Assembly (NCBI RefSeq): GCF_018343775.1 | Contig: NZ_CP074349.1 | Span: forward strand, 5,632,001-5,696,000 | DNA: 64,000 nucleotides | Source of the DNA: Pseudomonas cichorii | GTDB lineage: Bacteria > Pseudomonadota > Gammaproteobacteria > Pseudomonadales > Pseudomonadaceae | Direction: 5' to 3' | Part shown: positions 9,236-17,021 of the stretch, one piece after another | Position numbering within the stretch: the first letter of the stretch is position 1 | Layout of the letters: each line of letters begins with the position of its first letter | Position numbers and translations under genes: made by a program | Notes under the pieces: model-generated | Seen by the model: only the letters and a program-made list of their open reading frames with translations | Told to the model about the DNA's origin: nothing | Databases searched by the model: none

Positions 9236-9933
9236 CTCGGCCCACAGACGAAAACATCCATGAACTGGCTGGGGAATACGTGCTCGGCACCTTGTCTGCC
9301 CGGCAGAGAATCGATATCCAGCGCCGCCTGCCACACGAGCCCGCCTTGCAGGCCGCAGTCGACGCCTGGGAGCAACGCCTGCTGCCGCTGACGGCAATGG
9401 CCGAACCTGTGACGCCTGCGCCGGGACTCTGGAGCCGTATCGAACGCAGCATCACCGAGCTTTCCGCCAACAGAACCGAACCGCAACGTGCACGCTGGTG
9501 GGACAGCCTGTCGATCTGGCGCGGGCTGGCCGGTGCCGGGCTGGCCGCATCGCTGGTGCTGGGCACGATGCTTTTCATACAGCCATCGCAGGCACCGTCC
9601 TATCTGGTCGTACTCGTCGCCCCACAGGACAAGGCGCCTGGCTGGGTCGTCCAGGCCAGCAACTCGCAGGAAATCCAGCTCATTCCACTGGGCGAAACCC
9701 AAGTCCCTGCGGACAAGGCACTGGAGTTCTGGACCAAGGCCGACGACTGGCAAGGACCGGTGTCCCTCGGCCTGGTAAAACCGGGTCAGACCCTGCATAT
9801 ACCGCTCGATAAATTGCCACCGCTGCAACATAACCAGCTGTTTGAGCTGACACTGGAGAAGTCCACGGGCTCGCCTGTTGGTAAACCGACCGGGCCAATA
9901 CAGTTTATCGGGCGGGCGGTGAAGGTGATTTAG
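9232..9933 (+). CDS. RskA-like anti-sigma factor
   Basis: The N-terminal cytoplasmic part (HELAGEYVLGTLSARQR) is the anti-sigma domain that binds the ECF factor. One membrane segment lies near residues 97-115 (GLAGAGLAASLVLGTMLF). The C-terminal periplasmic domain carries the RskA motifs WVVQASNSQEIQLIPLG and LEFWTKADDW. The ATG at 9232 overlaps the sigma stop and gives 233 residues; a GTG three codons upstream is an alternative start. No zinc-binding HxxxCxxC motif is present, so it is RskA-like rather than a ZAS anti-sigma factor. The signal that triggers its release of the sigma factor is unknown. Confidence 0.92.
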   Translation: MTRPTDENIHELAGEYVLGTLSARQRIDIQRRLPHEPALQAAVDAWEQRLLPLTAMAEPVTPAPGLWSRIERSITELSANRTEPQRARWWDSLSIWRGLAGAGLAASLVLGTMLFIQPSQAPSYLVVLVAPQDKAPGWVVQASNSQEIQLIPLGETQVPADKALEFWTKADDWQGPVSLGLVKPGQTLHIPLDKLPPLQHNQLFELTLEKSTGSPVGKPTGPIQFIGRAVKVI

Positions 9934-9955
9934 CCCGCAATACCGACTTCACCCC

Positions 9956-11143
9956 TCAACCAATGCGCTCACGGTACTGACGCGGATTGAATCGCAACAC
10001 AATGCCGACCATCACCACAATCACAGCCGTCAATGCCCACCATGCCGCCTCGAAACTTCCTGACTGGTCACGGATGACGCCAGCCAGCAGAGGAGACAGG
10101 CCAGCAATCAGGTAGCCGATGCCTTGCACAAAGGCGGTCAGGCTTCCGGCACGGGCCGGATTATCGATATGGTCCATGGAGATGATCAAACTCATCGGGA
10201 ACAGACCGCCGATCCCCAGTCCCAGCAGACAAGGCCACAGCAGGGTCAAGTGTTCAAAGGAGAGGATGAGGCCGCTGAAACCGGCAATGATCAGCAGCAA
10301 CAAGGCAACCAGCGCCCAACGTTTGTCCCGGGTCTGATTGACCATCGCGGGCACCGCCAGACCGGCCAGCACTTCCATCGCTGTCAAAAAGCCCAGCACC
10401 AGCCCGGCGTCCTGCTCGCTCCAGCCCCTTTCCACGTAATAAGGTGCCAGCCAGGCCAGCACACAGGTGTAGGAAGCCGTGCCAAGGCCGAAGAACACGG
10501 CCAACAACCAGGCGCGTGGCTTTGCGGAAAACGAGTCGGCCTTGCCTTTGGGCGCGGCTTCGACGACCGGAATCGCCGAGCGTTGAAACGTCCACAGGAC
10601 CAGCGCCAGCAACGCGAGCACACCCCATATCGCCAACGAAACCTTCCAGCTACCGCTCTGCTTGAGCACGAAGGGCGAGAACGACGCCGCCAGTGCAGCA
10701 CCGCCCATGATCGAGGTGACATACAGGCCCATGAACAGGGACACGTTGTCCTTGAAACGGGTCTTGATCAAGGCCGGCATCAACGCCTGAATCATTGCGA
10801 TGCCCAGCCCGGAAAGGACCGCGCTCACGATCAGTTCCACCGCGCCATCAATGAACAGTCGGGACGCACTGGCGATACCGATCACCAGCAGCGACAACCC
10901 GATGGCCCGATGCTCGCCCAGGGATCGGGCCAGCCGCATCCCGAAAAACATCCCGAGTCCCATCGCCATCACCGGCAACATGGTCAACAGCGAAGCCAGG
11001 CTGAAACTGAGGGGAATATCACCCCGAATGGCCGACAGAAGCGGCCCGATGGCCGCCATGCCGGGCCGAAGATTCAACGCCACCAGCACGACACTGGCCA
11101 TCAACCAGAAAGCGTGAGTGGTTGAAGTACGAATGTTTTCCAT
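9956..11143 (-). CDS. CynX/NimT family MFS transporter
   Basis: This 395-residue inner-membrane protein has twelve predicted membrane segments in two blocks of six, separated by a basic and Pro-rich loop (AAPKGKADSFSAKPRA). The N-terminal ALNLRPGMAAIGPLLSAIR and the GLFPMSLIISMDHIDNP segment of the second half are typical of the CynX/NimT (cyanate/nitroimidazole-type) branch of the major facilitator superfamily. The substrate cannot be read from the sequence. ATG at 11143 is preferred over the GTG one codon earlier. It is the last gene of ordinary composition before the AT-rich region. Confidence 0.88.
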   Translation of the reverse strand: MENIRTSTTHAFWLMASVVLVALNLRPGMAAIGPLLSAIRGDIPLSFSLASLLTMLPVMAMGLGMFFGMRLARSLGEHRAIGLSLLVIGIASASRLFIDGAVELIVSAVLSGLGIAMIQALMPALIKTRFKDNVSLFMGLYVTSIMGGAALAASFSPFVLKQSGSWKVSLAIWGVLALLALVLWTFQRSAIPVVEAAPKGKADSFSAKPRAWLLAVFFGLGTASYTCVLAWLAPYYVERGWSEQDAGLVLGFLTAMEVLAGLAVPAMVNQTRDKRWALVALLLLIIAGFSGLILSFEHLTLLWPCLLGLGIGGLFPMSLIISMDHIDNPARAGSLTAFVQGIGYLIAGLSPLLAGVIRDQSGSFEAAWWALTAVIVVMVGIVLRFNPRQYRERIG

Positions 11144-11427
11144 CACACGACCTTGCCATCCCTAAAGACACGATTAGGCCGCGCAGCCTGTGCATGGGAC
11201 AAATTAAAATCTGGGGGGATGTATTGAGAAATTAGGTTGGTGGGTTGCAGGAATGTTAAGGAATGAGCTCTGCAGAACCATGAATAGCCCTGTAGAGCTC
11301 AAAAAACCAAATCGCAACACTAGTTATGACGAAACTTACAAAGCAGGCACCAAGAAGGATACCGGCCTTAATACACACACTATGCAATTAAAAATCGCCT
11401 GCAAAAATCTTTAAACAAACCATATAA

Positions 11428-12210
11428 TCACCCAAGAAACCTTGAATACCTTACATAAACACCATGCTGATCAACAGGATTTTGATATTTACGAATCCCT
11501 GGATCGCTACTATATAGAAACACTGGGCTAGGTGGGTCGTTAGGGACATGGCGAACTAACCAAGGAGCACGACTTTCATCATTCCTAGACGATAAATATG
11601 CAGTCTCACGCCGCAACCCTAGGGCTTCCCTAACACACTCCTTTTGTGCACTCCTCACATTCTTGCAACTAACAGCCAAACAAATATCTTCATGTGACGG
11701 ATAGAGAGCTATTCCAGCTTTAAAAACCCCCACATCAAGCTCATGATATGCAGCTGGCGGCACAGAGGAATGAGCCTGAGGTAAACAACGTAAACCTGAC
11801 TGGCTTATAAACCAACTAAGGGTATAAGCCTCAACCGAAATCCACGCCTCCAAATCATCACTACCTGCACAACTCATTAAAAAATGAGAAAACTTCTTCC
11901 GATTGGCAGAAGCAGGACTAAGAGCAATCACAACCTCATGACTGAGCCCTTTACCATTTAACGGAGCAACATGTTTAATTGAGGTACCGGCCTGCCTAGA
12001 GTACGCCCTCAAAACCCTCCACAAGACCTGTAATTCAAACAACTTATCAATAGAAACCTTTGACCGCAATGAAATAGGTAAAGCGCTAGTTTTTGAAGCG
12101 ATATTGAATAGCTTTTCTATTTTATCTATCAACCCCGAAGGAGTAGGAGGCTTTTTACTCTTCACTATTAAACTCTTCTTCTGACGGAATAAGCCCTTTA
12201 AAATATCCAT
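11428..12210 (-). CDS. unrecognised protein with PD-(D/E)XK nuclease-like motif layout
   Basis: I do not recognise a named family. The gene is much richer in A+T than the surrounding genes, a sign of transfer. The 260-residue product has a helical N-terminal part with LFELQVLWRVLRAYSRQAG (about 57-75). A C-terminal part follows with HELDVGVF (156-163), a strand ending VSCKN (180-184), and a helix VREALGLRRETAYLS (193-207). Acid in HELD, then xCKN, then a basic helix is the order of PD-(D/E)XK nuclease active sites, although Ser replaces the usual Glu/Gln two residues before Lys183. Glu191 or Glu195 in the next helix might compensate; this is inference. ATG 12210 overlaps the upstream gene by 56 bases. 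A GTG at 12165, giving an 11-base overlap, is an alternative start. Confidence 0.6.
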   Translation of the reverse strand: MDILKGLFRQKKSLIVKSKKPPTPSGLIDKIEKLFNIASKTSALPISLRSKVSIDKLFELQVLWRVLRAYSRQAGTSIKHVAPLNGKGLSHEVVIALSPASANRKKFSHFLMSCAGSDDLEAWISVEAYTLSWFISQSGLRCLPQAHSSVPPAAYHELDVGVFKAGIALYPSHEDICLAVSCKNVRSAQKECVREALGLRRETAYLSSRNDESRAPWLVRHVPNDPPSPVFLYSSDPGIRKYQNPVDQHGVYVRYSRFLG

Positions 12211-12601
12211 ATAACTCTTGCTGACGCACAGGAACTTTTTTCTTTAACTGGGCCTTTAATCGAAATGGCTTATCAAAGCCGACAATCACTGCATCCGAAA
12301 TAGGTTGCTCAAGCAAAGATGATAACCCATCAAATATCTCTTGTGCAGTCGCTTTTGTAGCGGGGAATGCAAGAGAAAAAAGCATTGCCAATGCCTCCTC
12401 AAATATCCACTTAATATCCGAATCTTCAGACTTAGGTGACAATCGCTCGGCATCACCGTCAGGATCAACGTTATTATCTTCAGTACTGAGATCTGTTCTC
12501 CGCGCCAACTCATGAAACTCTGCTTCTTTAGGCCCACGATACGCCACTGCAAGCTCATGAATACGCTGGATAGCTTTTACCATTTCCTCCTTGGTCACCA
12601 T
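12155..12601 (-). CDS. hypothetical protein, first gene of the AT-rich two-gene module
   Basis: This is a 148-residue acidic, mostly helical protein (from ATG 12601; a GTG one codon earlier and an ATG at 12583 are alternatives). I do not recognise the family. Visible features are an N-terminal helix with TKEEMVKAIQRIHELAVAYRG, an acidic low-complexity stretch (DNNVDPDGDAERLSPKSEDSD), of which only the composition is informative, and a C-terminal basic patch KAQLKKKVPVRQQ. There is no signal peptide or membrane segment. Its end overlaps the start of the nuclease-like gene, so the two are translationally coupled and probably act together. Base composition is AT-rich like its partner. A role as immunity or partner subunit is only a guess from the gene order. 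Confidence 0.6.
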   Translation of the reverse strand: MVTKEEMVKAIQRIHELAVAYRGPKEAEFHELARRTDLSTEDNNVDPDGDAERLSPKSEDSDIKWIFEEALAMLFSLAFPATKATAQEIFDGLSSLLEQPISDAVIVGFDKPFRLKAQLKKKVPVRQQELYGYFKGLIPSEEEFNSEE

Positions 12602-12604
12602 CAC

Positions 12605-13213
12605 CCTACTGCCCTCATCGAAATATTTTTAACATTGGAGTAATGCTCCAATGGATACCAGCCTGCTTGCATAGCAAGTCGACGCCAATAATAGCACTAT
12701 GCCAACACCAAAACACCTAGCCATAAAGCAAACAGCCACAACGTCTTCAAATACTTTGACAGAAGCAAAAGCAATTAATATAGCCACTAAAAAATCATGC
12801 ATGCACCTGATCAACCTACTGCGCATTTTCAGAACAAAGCTTTTACCCACAATTATTCCTTGACGAAGGATCATTGAGTATAACTACATATTTGCAAATT
12901 CCGTTTCGAGAAAACCTACAAGATACCAATCACCACCAAGATCCTCGCCTTTAACGTCTAAAAATTTTGCGCACAAACCTAAATAACACCCAATGGTAGT
13001 CACAGTTACTTATTATTTATCTTTATTTAATAACCTCAAAGAGATGACATTCTAGACAAGTGACATCCAACTCTACCCAAAGACTAACGGACAAGATCAA
13101 TAAATTATAAACCGCGCAAAAAAACCGAAGCTCCCACTAGCCACCTCTATAGTCCTCCGGAGGGGGTAGCCCCAACCAAAAACTCAATTATCCTCTATCT
13201 GTATAGTTATCCC
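12605..13213. other. AT-rich stretch without a supported gene
   Basis: About 600 bases between the two-gene module and hipA. Composition is clearly more AT-rich than the rest of the window. The only notable open frame (81 codons, minus strand, 12629-12874) has no ribosome-binding site and no recognisable domain. I see no transposase remnant, tRNA end or clear direct repeat. The stretch holds the promoter of the two-gene module and the 3' end of the hipBA transcript. Confidence 0.5.
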
Positions 13214-14476
13214 TTATCGAAGCCGACGGATGTTGTCGTTGATCTGATACTGGATGGTACTCAGGGTTTCTGAAGTGATTTGCTGGGGGAACCTGTTTTT
13301 GGCCATGGCCGTAAAGTCGCTGGCAACGTCACAGACTTTCTCAATGACGGAGCCTGTCTCACGAGATGAAAGCCCAACCTCTTGTCTTCCAAGAAGAACA
13401 AGGCTCTTTCGGCTAATATCCAGAGCTTCGCCCATCACGTCCATTTGGTGATAACCACCCGGTCCGTCGCAGAAGGTCACGTCATAGGCAGGAGCCAGCG
13501 TCCATTCGCCGGTTGACGACATGATGTACGCGAAGTTCTTGGGATGATCGTCTCGGTTGTTGAATACGACATTGAAAACAATCCTCTCATAAGCGATCAC
13601 TTGCTCTCGTACATCGTTGGTACACATCAAGGTCGCACGCAGAAAATTGGCATAATCCAGAGATCCTGGGGTCTGGAAGTCGGCTCCGGTAAAGGCAGCC
13701 AGACTCTGCATGGGGATTCGCATACCGGCTTGTCGATCAAACCGTTTTGTAGCGAAGGCCGTCTGGCCATTGGGGAGTTTGAAGTACTGCGTTTGCGGTG
13801 TATCAATACCGCACTTGTGCAAACATTCGGAGTAAACCGCTTCGATTGCACAAACTTCGGGATGCTCCTGCCTGGCCGGGAACTTGATCAACCAAGCCTC
13901 CAGGTCAGGTGCAGCAGTAATGGTGAATATATCACTTGCGGGAGCACGATAGAGTAAGGCTTTTGGCCTAGCCCCTTGGGGAGAACCCCCCATTTGCAAC
14001 AGCCTCTGCAAGAACTCTCCACCTTCACCATTGAGCACGTCCTGGACCTCGACAGCCAGTCGGGCAAGGGGAATATCTTCTTGCGATATAGATGCCTCTG
14101 GCACCATCGGCTCAAATGACATCGCGCCCATGGCATTGGCACCGATGTAAGTCAGGCGTTCCAGAGGACCAATACGTACAGGATTGAGACCACGGCGCTT
14201 GAACAGGCGATCCATCAACAGCATGCCCCAGCCGTCAGGCAGGGAATCATAGATAGGGCCGGGCAGCCCCAACTGGTGAGCGGGAAAGTCTGTACGCAGT
14301 TTGGGTCCACTTAAGGGAAGCTTGTAGGCCGACAGTTCAAGCCCTCTGTTCTTCGCCTCATCACTGAACTCAAATGCAATCAGCGGGCGTCCGTTAATAG
14401 CGGTCGATGAAACAAGTGTGCCCCAACGCCAATGTTCTCCCCAGCCATCGTAGTAGACGTCGACCTGCTTATGCAT
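13214..14476 (-). CDS. hipA: type II toxin HipA-like serine/threonine kinase
   Basis: HipA kinases phosphorylate an aminoacyl-tRNA synthetase (GltX in E. coli) and slow growth; the target here is unknown. Starting at ATG 14476 the protein has 420 residues. The Ser-containing loop GGSPQGARPKA (163-173), which carries the autophosphorylated serine in HipA, is present. So are the ATP-binding lysine in WLIKFP (198), a helix glutamate (AIEAVYSEC), the catalytic NNRDDHPKNFA (306-316) and the metal-binding APAYDV (328-333). The kinase therefore looks intact. The start overlaps the hipB end by 8 bases, so antitoxin and toxin are coupled with antitoxin first. An upstream in-frame extension to 14590 would run through hipB and is rejected. 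Confidence 0.9.
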   Translation of the reverse strand: MHKQVDVYYDGWGEHWRWGTLVSSTAINGRPLIAFEFSDEAKNRGLELSAYKLPLSGPKLRTDFPAHQLGLPGPIYDSLPDGWGMLLMDRLFKRRGLNPVRIGPLERLTYIGANAMGAMSFEPMVPEASISQEDIPLARLAVEVQDVLNGEGGEFLQRLLQMGGSPQGARPKALLYRAPASDIFTITAAPDLEAWLIKFPARQEHPEVCAIEAVYSECLHKCGIDTPQTQYFKLPNGQTAFATKRFDRQAGMRIPMQSLAAFTGADFQTPGSLDYANFLRATLMCTNDVREQVIAYERIVFNVVFNNRDDHPKNFAYIMSSTGEWTLAPAYDVTFCDGPGGYHQMDVMGEALDISRKSLVLLGRQEVGLSSRETGSVIEKVCDVASDFTAMAKNRFPQQITSETLSTIQYQINDNIRRLR

Positions 14477-14783
14477 TGTTGGGTTTCCTCTTGGCACGGT
14501 GGCGACTGGCGCTGTTTTCATAGCGGAGAATGTCGTCAAGGCTTTCCAGCTTAGGCTGGAACAGCCCTTCCAGCTCGTTGATACGTCCAAGCACCATTGC
14601 TACACGGACCAGACTCTCGAATGCAACGTTTCGGCCTGCTTCCAGATTGGACACAGTGTTGACGCCAATGCCTGCGCGCGCAGCTACATCTGCTTGTGTC
14701 ATCTGCTGCGCCAGTCGCTCTTTGCGCAACCGCTCGCAGAGCAATTTGACAAGCTCGTCGGGTCTTTTGAATTCTAAATCCAT
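14469..14783 (-). CDS. hipB: HipB-like antitoxin, Xre-family DNA-binding protein
   Basis: This 104-residue protein has a helix-turn-helix of the Xre/Cro type at about residues 15-70 (LRKERLAQQMTQADVAARAG, IGVNTVSNLEAGRNVAFESLVRVAMVLG). The C-terminal tail is basic (HRAKRKPNN), suited to contact with HipA or DNA. It directly precedes and overlaps hipA. HipB proteins neutralise HipA and repress their own promoter. An inverted repeat TATTGTG/CACAATA immediately upstream of its start is the likely operator. Confidence 0.9.
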   Translation of the reverse strand: MDLEFKRPDELVKLLCERLRKERLAQQMTQADVAARAGIGVNTVSNLEAGRNVAFESLVRVAMVLGRINELEGLFQPKLESLDDILRYENSASRHRAKRKPNNA

Positions 14784-14785
14784 AA

Positions 14786-14826
14786 TATTGTGTCTTAGAT
14801 CGTATTTTTTGACTTAACCCACAATA
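14786..14826. promoter_or_regulatory. candidate HipB operator (inverted repeat)
   Basis: TATTGTG (14786-14792) and CACAATA (14820-14826) form perfect 7-base inverted half sites separated by 27 bases. The inner half ends two bases from the hipB start codon. The spacing would allow two dimers to flank the promoter. Binding is inferred from position and symmetry only. Confidence 0.45.
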
Positions 14827-15046
14827 CTACAGATTTATAAAAACACCTTCGCGACTATCACCGCCAAGCCCCAGCACATGGCAAACCCACCACAGCGCTG
14901 TTACCCATCGCCCCAAAACCGTGCAAGGCACTCCGTCAGTAACAAGCCTTCCTTCCTGATAGCCAGCACACCTGCAACACCTGAAACCCAATGTTTACAG
15001 GTGCTTCCAACCTTCCATCGATCCACGCACCAGCCTCCATGCAAAG
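14827..15046. other. non-coding region upstream of the hutU promoter
   Basis: This is the upstream part of the roughly 400-base gap between hipB and hutU. No gene is supported; a 68-codon plus-strand frame starting at 14878 lacks a ribosome-binding site and overlaps the promoter. The region is where enhancer sites for a sigma-54 activator (NtrC or CbrB) would be expected, but I cannot point to a definite site. Confidence 0.4.
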
Positions 15047-15064
15047 TTGGCCTATCAATTGCAT
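15047..15064 (+). promoter_or_regulatory. sigma-54 promoter of the hutU operon
   Basis: TTGGCCTATCAATTGCAT has the invariant -24 GG (15049-15050) and -12 GC (15061-15062) separated by exactly ten bases, the sigma-54 (RpoN) spacing. The expected start site, about 12 bases on, is near 15074. RpoN-dependent transcription of hutU under CbrAB/NtrBC control is established in P. fluorescens, which supports the call. Confidence 0.75.
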
Positions 15065-15067
15065 ATG

Positions 15068-15081
15068 CTTGTATGTACAAG
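15068..15081. promoter_or_regulatory. HutC operator overlapping the hutU transcription start
   Basis: CTTGTATGTACAAG has perfect half sites CTTGTA and TACAAG around a TG centre, matching the operator type bound by HutC in Pseudomonas. It begins four bases after the sigma-54 -12 element, so bound HutC would cover the predicted +1. Confidence 0.8.
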
Positions 15082-15191
15082 TAGAGACAGGTTATAAATA
15101 CCCCACGCTCTACCCGACAGAATTCGCCTGAGTGCCAGGCACCACTCGCCCGTCATCGGGCTGGTTTGGATTGATCGCTGAGGATTTTTTT

Positions 15192-16889
15192 GTGACCGAC
15201 AATAATCAAGACCGCAAGCAAGACTGGACCCGCCATCGTGACGTCGAAGTGCGGGCTGCCCGTGGCACTCAACTGACAGCAAAGAGCTGGCTGACCGAAG
15301 CCCCGCTGCGCATGCTGATGAACAACCTTGATCCTGAAGTGGCCGAAAACCCGAAAGAGCTGGTGGTCTACGGCGGGATTGGGCGGGCGGCACGCAACTG
15401 GGAGTGCTACGACAAGATCGTCGAGAGCCTGACCCGGCTCAACGACGATGAAACCCTGCTGGTGCAATCCGGTAAACCGGTTGGCGTGTTCAAGACCCAC
15501 AGCAATGCGCCGCGTGTACTGATCGCCAACTCGAACCTGGTGCCGCACTGGTCAAGCTGGGAGCATTTCAACGAGCTGGATGCCAAGGGTCTGGCAATGT
15601 ATGGCCAGATGACGGCAGGCAGCTGGATCTACATCGGCAGCCAGGGCATCGTTCAGGGCACTTACGAAACCTTCGTCGAAGCCGGTCGCCAGCATTACGA
15701 CGGCAGCCTCAAGGGCCGCTGGGTGCTGACCGCAGGCCTGGGTGGCATGGGTGGCGCACAGCCGCTGGCCGCAACACTGGCCGGAGCCTGTTCGCTGAAC
15801 ATCGAATGCCAGCAGAGCCGCATCGACTTCCGTCTCAAGACCCGTTACGTCGATGAGCAAGCCACCGACCTGGACGACGCTCTGGCGCGTCTCGCCCGCT
15901 ACACCGCCGAAGGCAAGGCCATCTCCATAGCCCTGTGCGGCAATGCGGCTGAAATCCTGCCGGAAATGGTCCGCCGCGGCGTGCGCCCGGACATGGTCAC
16001 CGACCAGACCAGCGCCCACGACCCTCTCAATGGCTACCTGCCCAAAGGCTGGAGCTGGGAAGACTACCGCGCCCGTGCGCTGACCGAGCCGGCTGCCGTC
16101 GTCAAAGCGGCCAAACAGTCCATGGCCGAACACGTCGAAGCCATGCTGGCCTTCCAGAAAGCCGGGATTCCAACCTTCGACTACGGCAACAACATCCGTC
16201 AGATGGCCAAGGAAGAAGGCGTCGCCAATGCCTTCGACTTCCCGGGATTCGTACCCGCCTACATCCGGCCATTGTTCTGCCGTGGCATCGGTCCTTTCCG
16301 CTGGGCGGCCCTGTCGGGCGATCCGCAGGACATCTACAAGACCGACGCCAAGGTCAAGGAACTGATCCCGGACGATGCACACCTGCATAACTGGCTGGAC
16401 ATGGCCCGCGAACGCATCAGCTTCCAGGGCTTGCCGGCACGTATCTGCTGGGTCGGCCTGGGTCAGCGCGCAAGGCTGGGTCTGGCCTTCAACGAAATGG
16501 TCCGCAGCGGCGAGTTGTCTGCGCCCGTGGTGATCGGTCGCGATCACCTGGACTCCGGCTCGGTCTCCAGCCCCAACCGCGAAACCGAGTCCATGCGTGA
16601 TGGCTCCGACGCAGTCTCCGACTGGCCGCTGCTCAACGCCCTGCTCAATACCGCCAGCGGTGCGACCTGGGTTTCCCTGCACCATGGCGGCGGTGTCGGC
16701 ATGGGCTTCTCGCAGCATTCGGGCATGGTGATTGTCTGCGACGGCACCGATGAAGCGGCCGAGCGCATTGCCCGCGTACTGCACAATGACCCGGCGACAG
16801 GCGTCATGCGTCACGCCGATGCCGGTTACGACATTGCCATCGAATGCGCCAAAGAGCAGGGCTTGAACCTGCCGATGATTGGGCGTTAA
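15192..16889 (+). CDS. hutU: urocanate hydratase
   Basis: HutU converts urocanate to 4-imidazolone-5-propionate using tightly bound NAD+. The GTG at 15192, eight bases after GAGG, gives 565 residues starting [12 protein letters not shown], close to the usual family length. NAD-binding and active-site regions are recognisable: [50 protein letters not shown] and the late [18 protein letters not shown]. An in-frame extension back to 15132 would start inside the leader and is not preferred. It is the first gene of the main hut operon, downstream of the sigma-54 promoter and HutC operator. Confidence 0.97.
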   Translation: MTDNNQDRKQDWTRHRDVEVRAARGTQLTAKSWLTEAPLRMLMNNLDPEVAENPKELVVYGGIGRAARNWECYDKIVESLTRLNDDETLLVQSGKPVGVFKTHSNAPRVLIANSNLVPHWSSWEHFNELDAKGLAMYGQMTAGSWIYIGSQGIVQGTYETFVEAGRQHYDGSLKGRWVLTAGLGGMGGAQPLAATLAGACSLNIECQQSRIDFRLKTRYVDEQATDLDDALARLARYTAEGKAISIALCGNAAEILPEMVRRGVRPDMVTDQTSAHDPLNGYLPKGWSWEDYRARALTEPAAVVKAAKQSMAEHVEAMLAFQKAGIPTFDYGNNIRQMAKEEGVANAFDFPGFVPAYIRPLFCRGIGPFRWAALSGDPQDIYKTDAKVKELIPDDAHLHNWLDMARERISFQGLPARICWVGLGQRARLGLAFNEMVRSGELSAPVVIGRDHLDSGSVSSPNRETESMRDGSDAVSDWPLLNALLNTASGATWVSLHHGGGVGMGFSQHSGMVIVCDGTDEAAERIARVLHNDPATGVMRHADAGYDIAIECAKEQGLNLPMIGR

Positions 16890-17021
16890 AGGCATTTGCC
16901 ATGGGTGTGGCGGTTCAGCGCCGTCACATTGAAAAAAGTCAGGATAGACACTGATAACGCCCACAGGCCGGATGCCTACTTGAAGCTGCCGTCATCCTTT
17001 TCAGGTTTTGGAGCATCGACA

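Noticed and set aside
12629..12874. 81-codon minus-strand open frame in the AT-rich gap, partly hydrophobic
   Set aside because: No ribosome-binding site before the ATG and no recognisable domain; the stop-free length is not remarkable, so it is left as non-coding.
14477..14590. N-terminal extension of hipA through hipB
   Set aside because: The added residues do not resemble HipA; the normal N-terminus begins at the ATG at 14476, which overlaps the hipB stop.
14878..15084. 68-codon plus-strand open frame upstream of hutU
   Set aside because: It has no ribosome-binding site and runs across the sigma-54 promoter and HutC operator.
15552..16964. 470-codon minus-strand open frame antisense to hutU
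   Set aside because: Shadow of a well-conserved gene in GC-rich DNA; no ribosome-binding site or family motif.
16890..17021. Extension of the hut binding-protein gene upstream to 16896
   Set aside because: The signal peptide starts at 17022 after a GGAG site; the upstream codons are not like any secretion signal.
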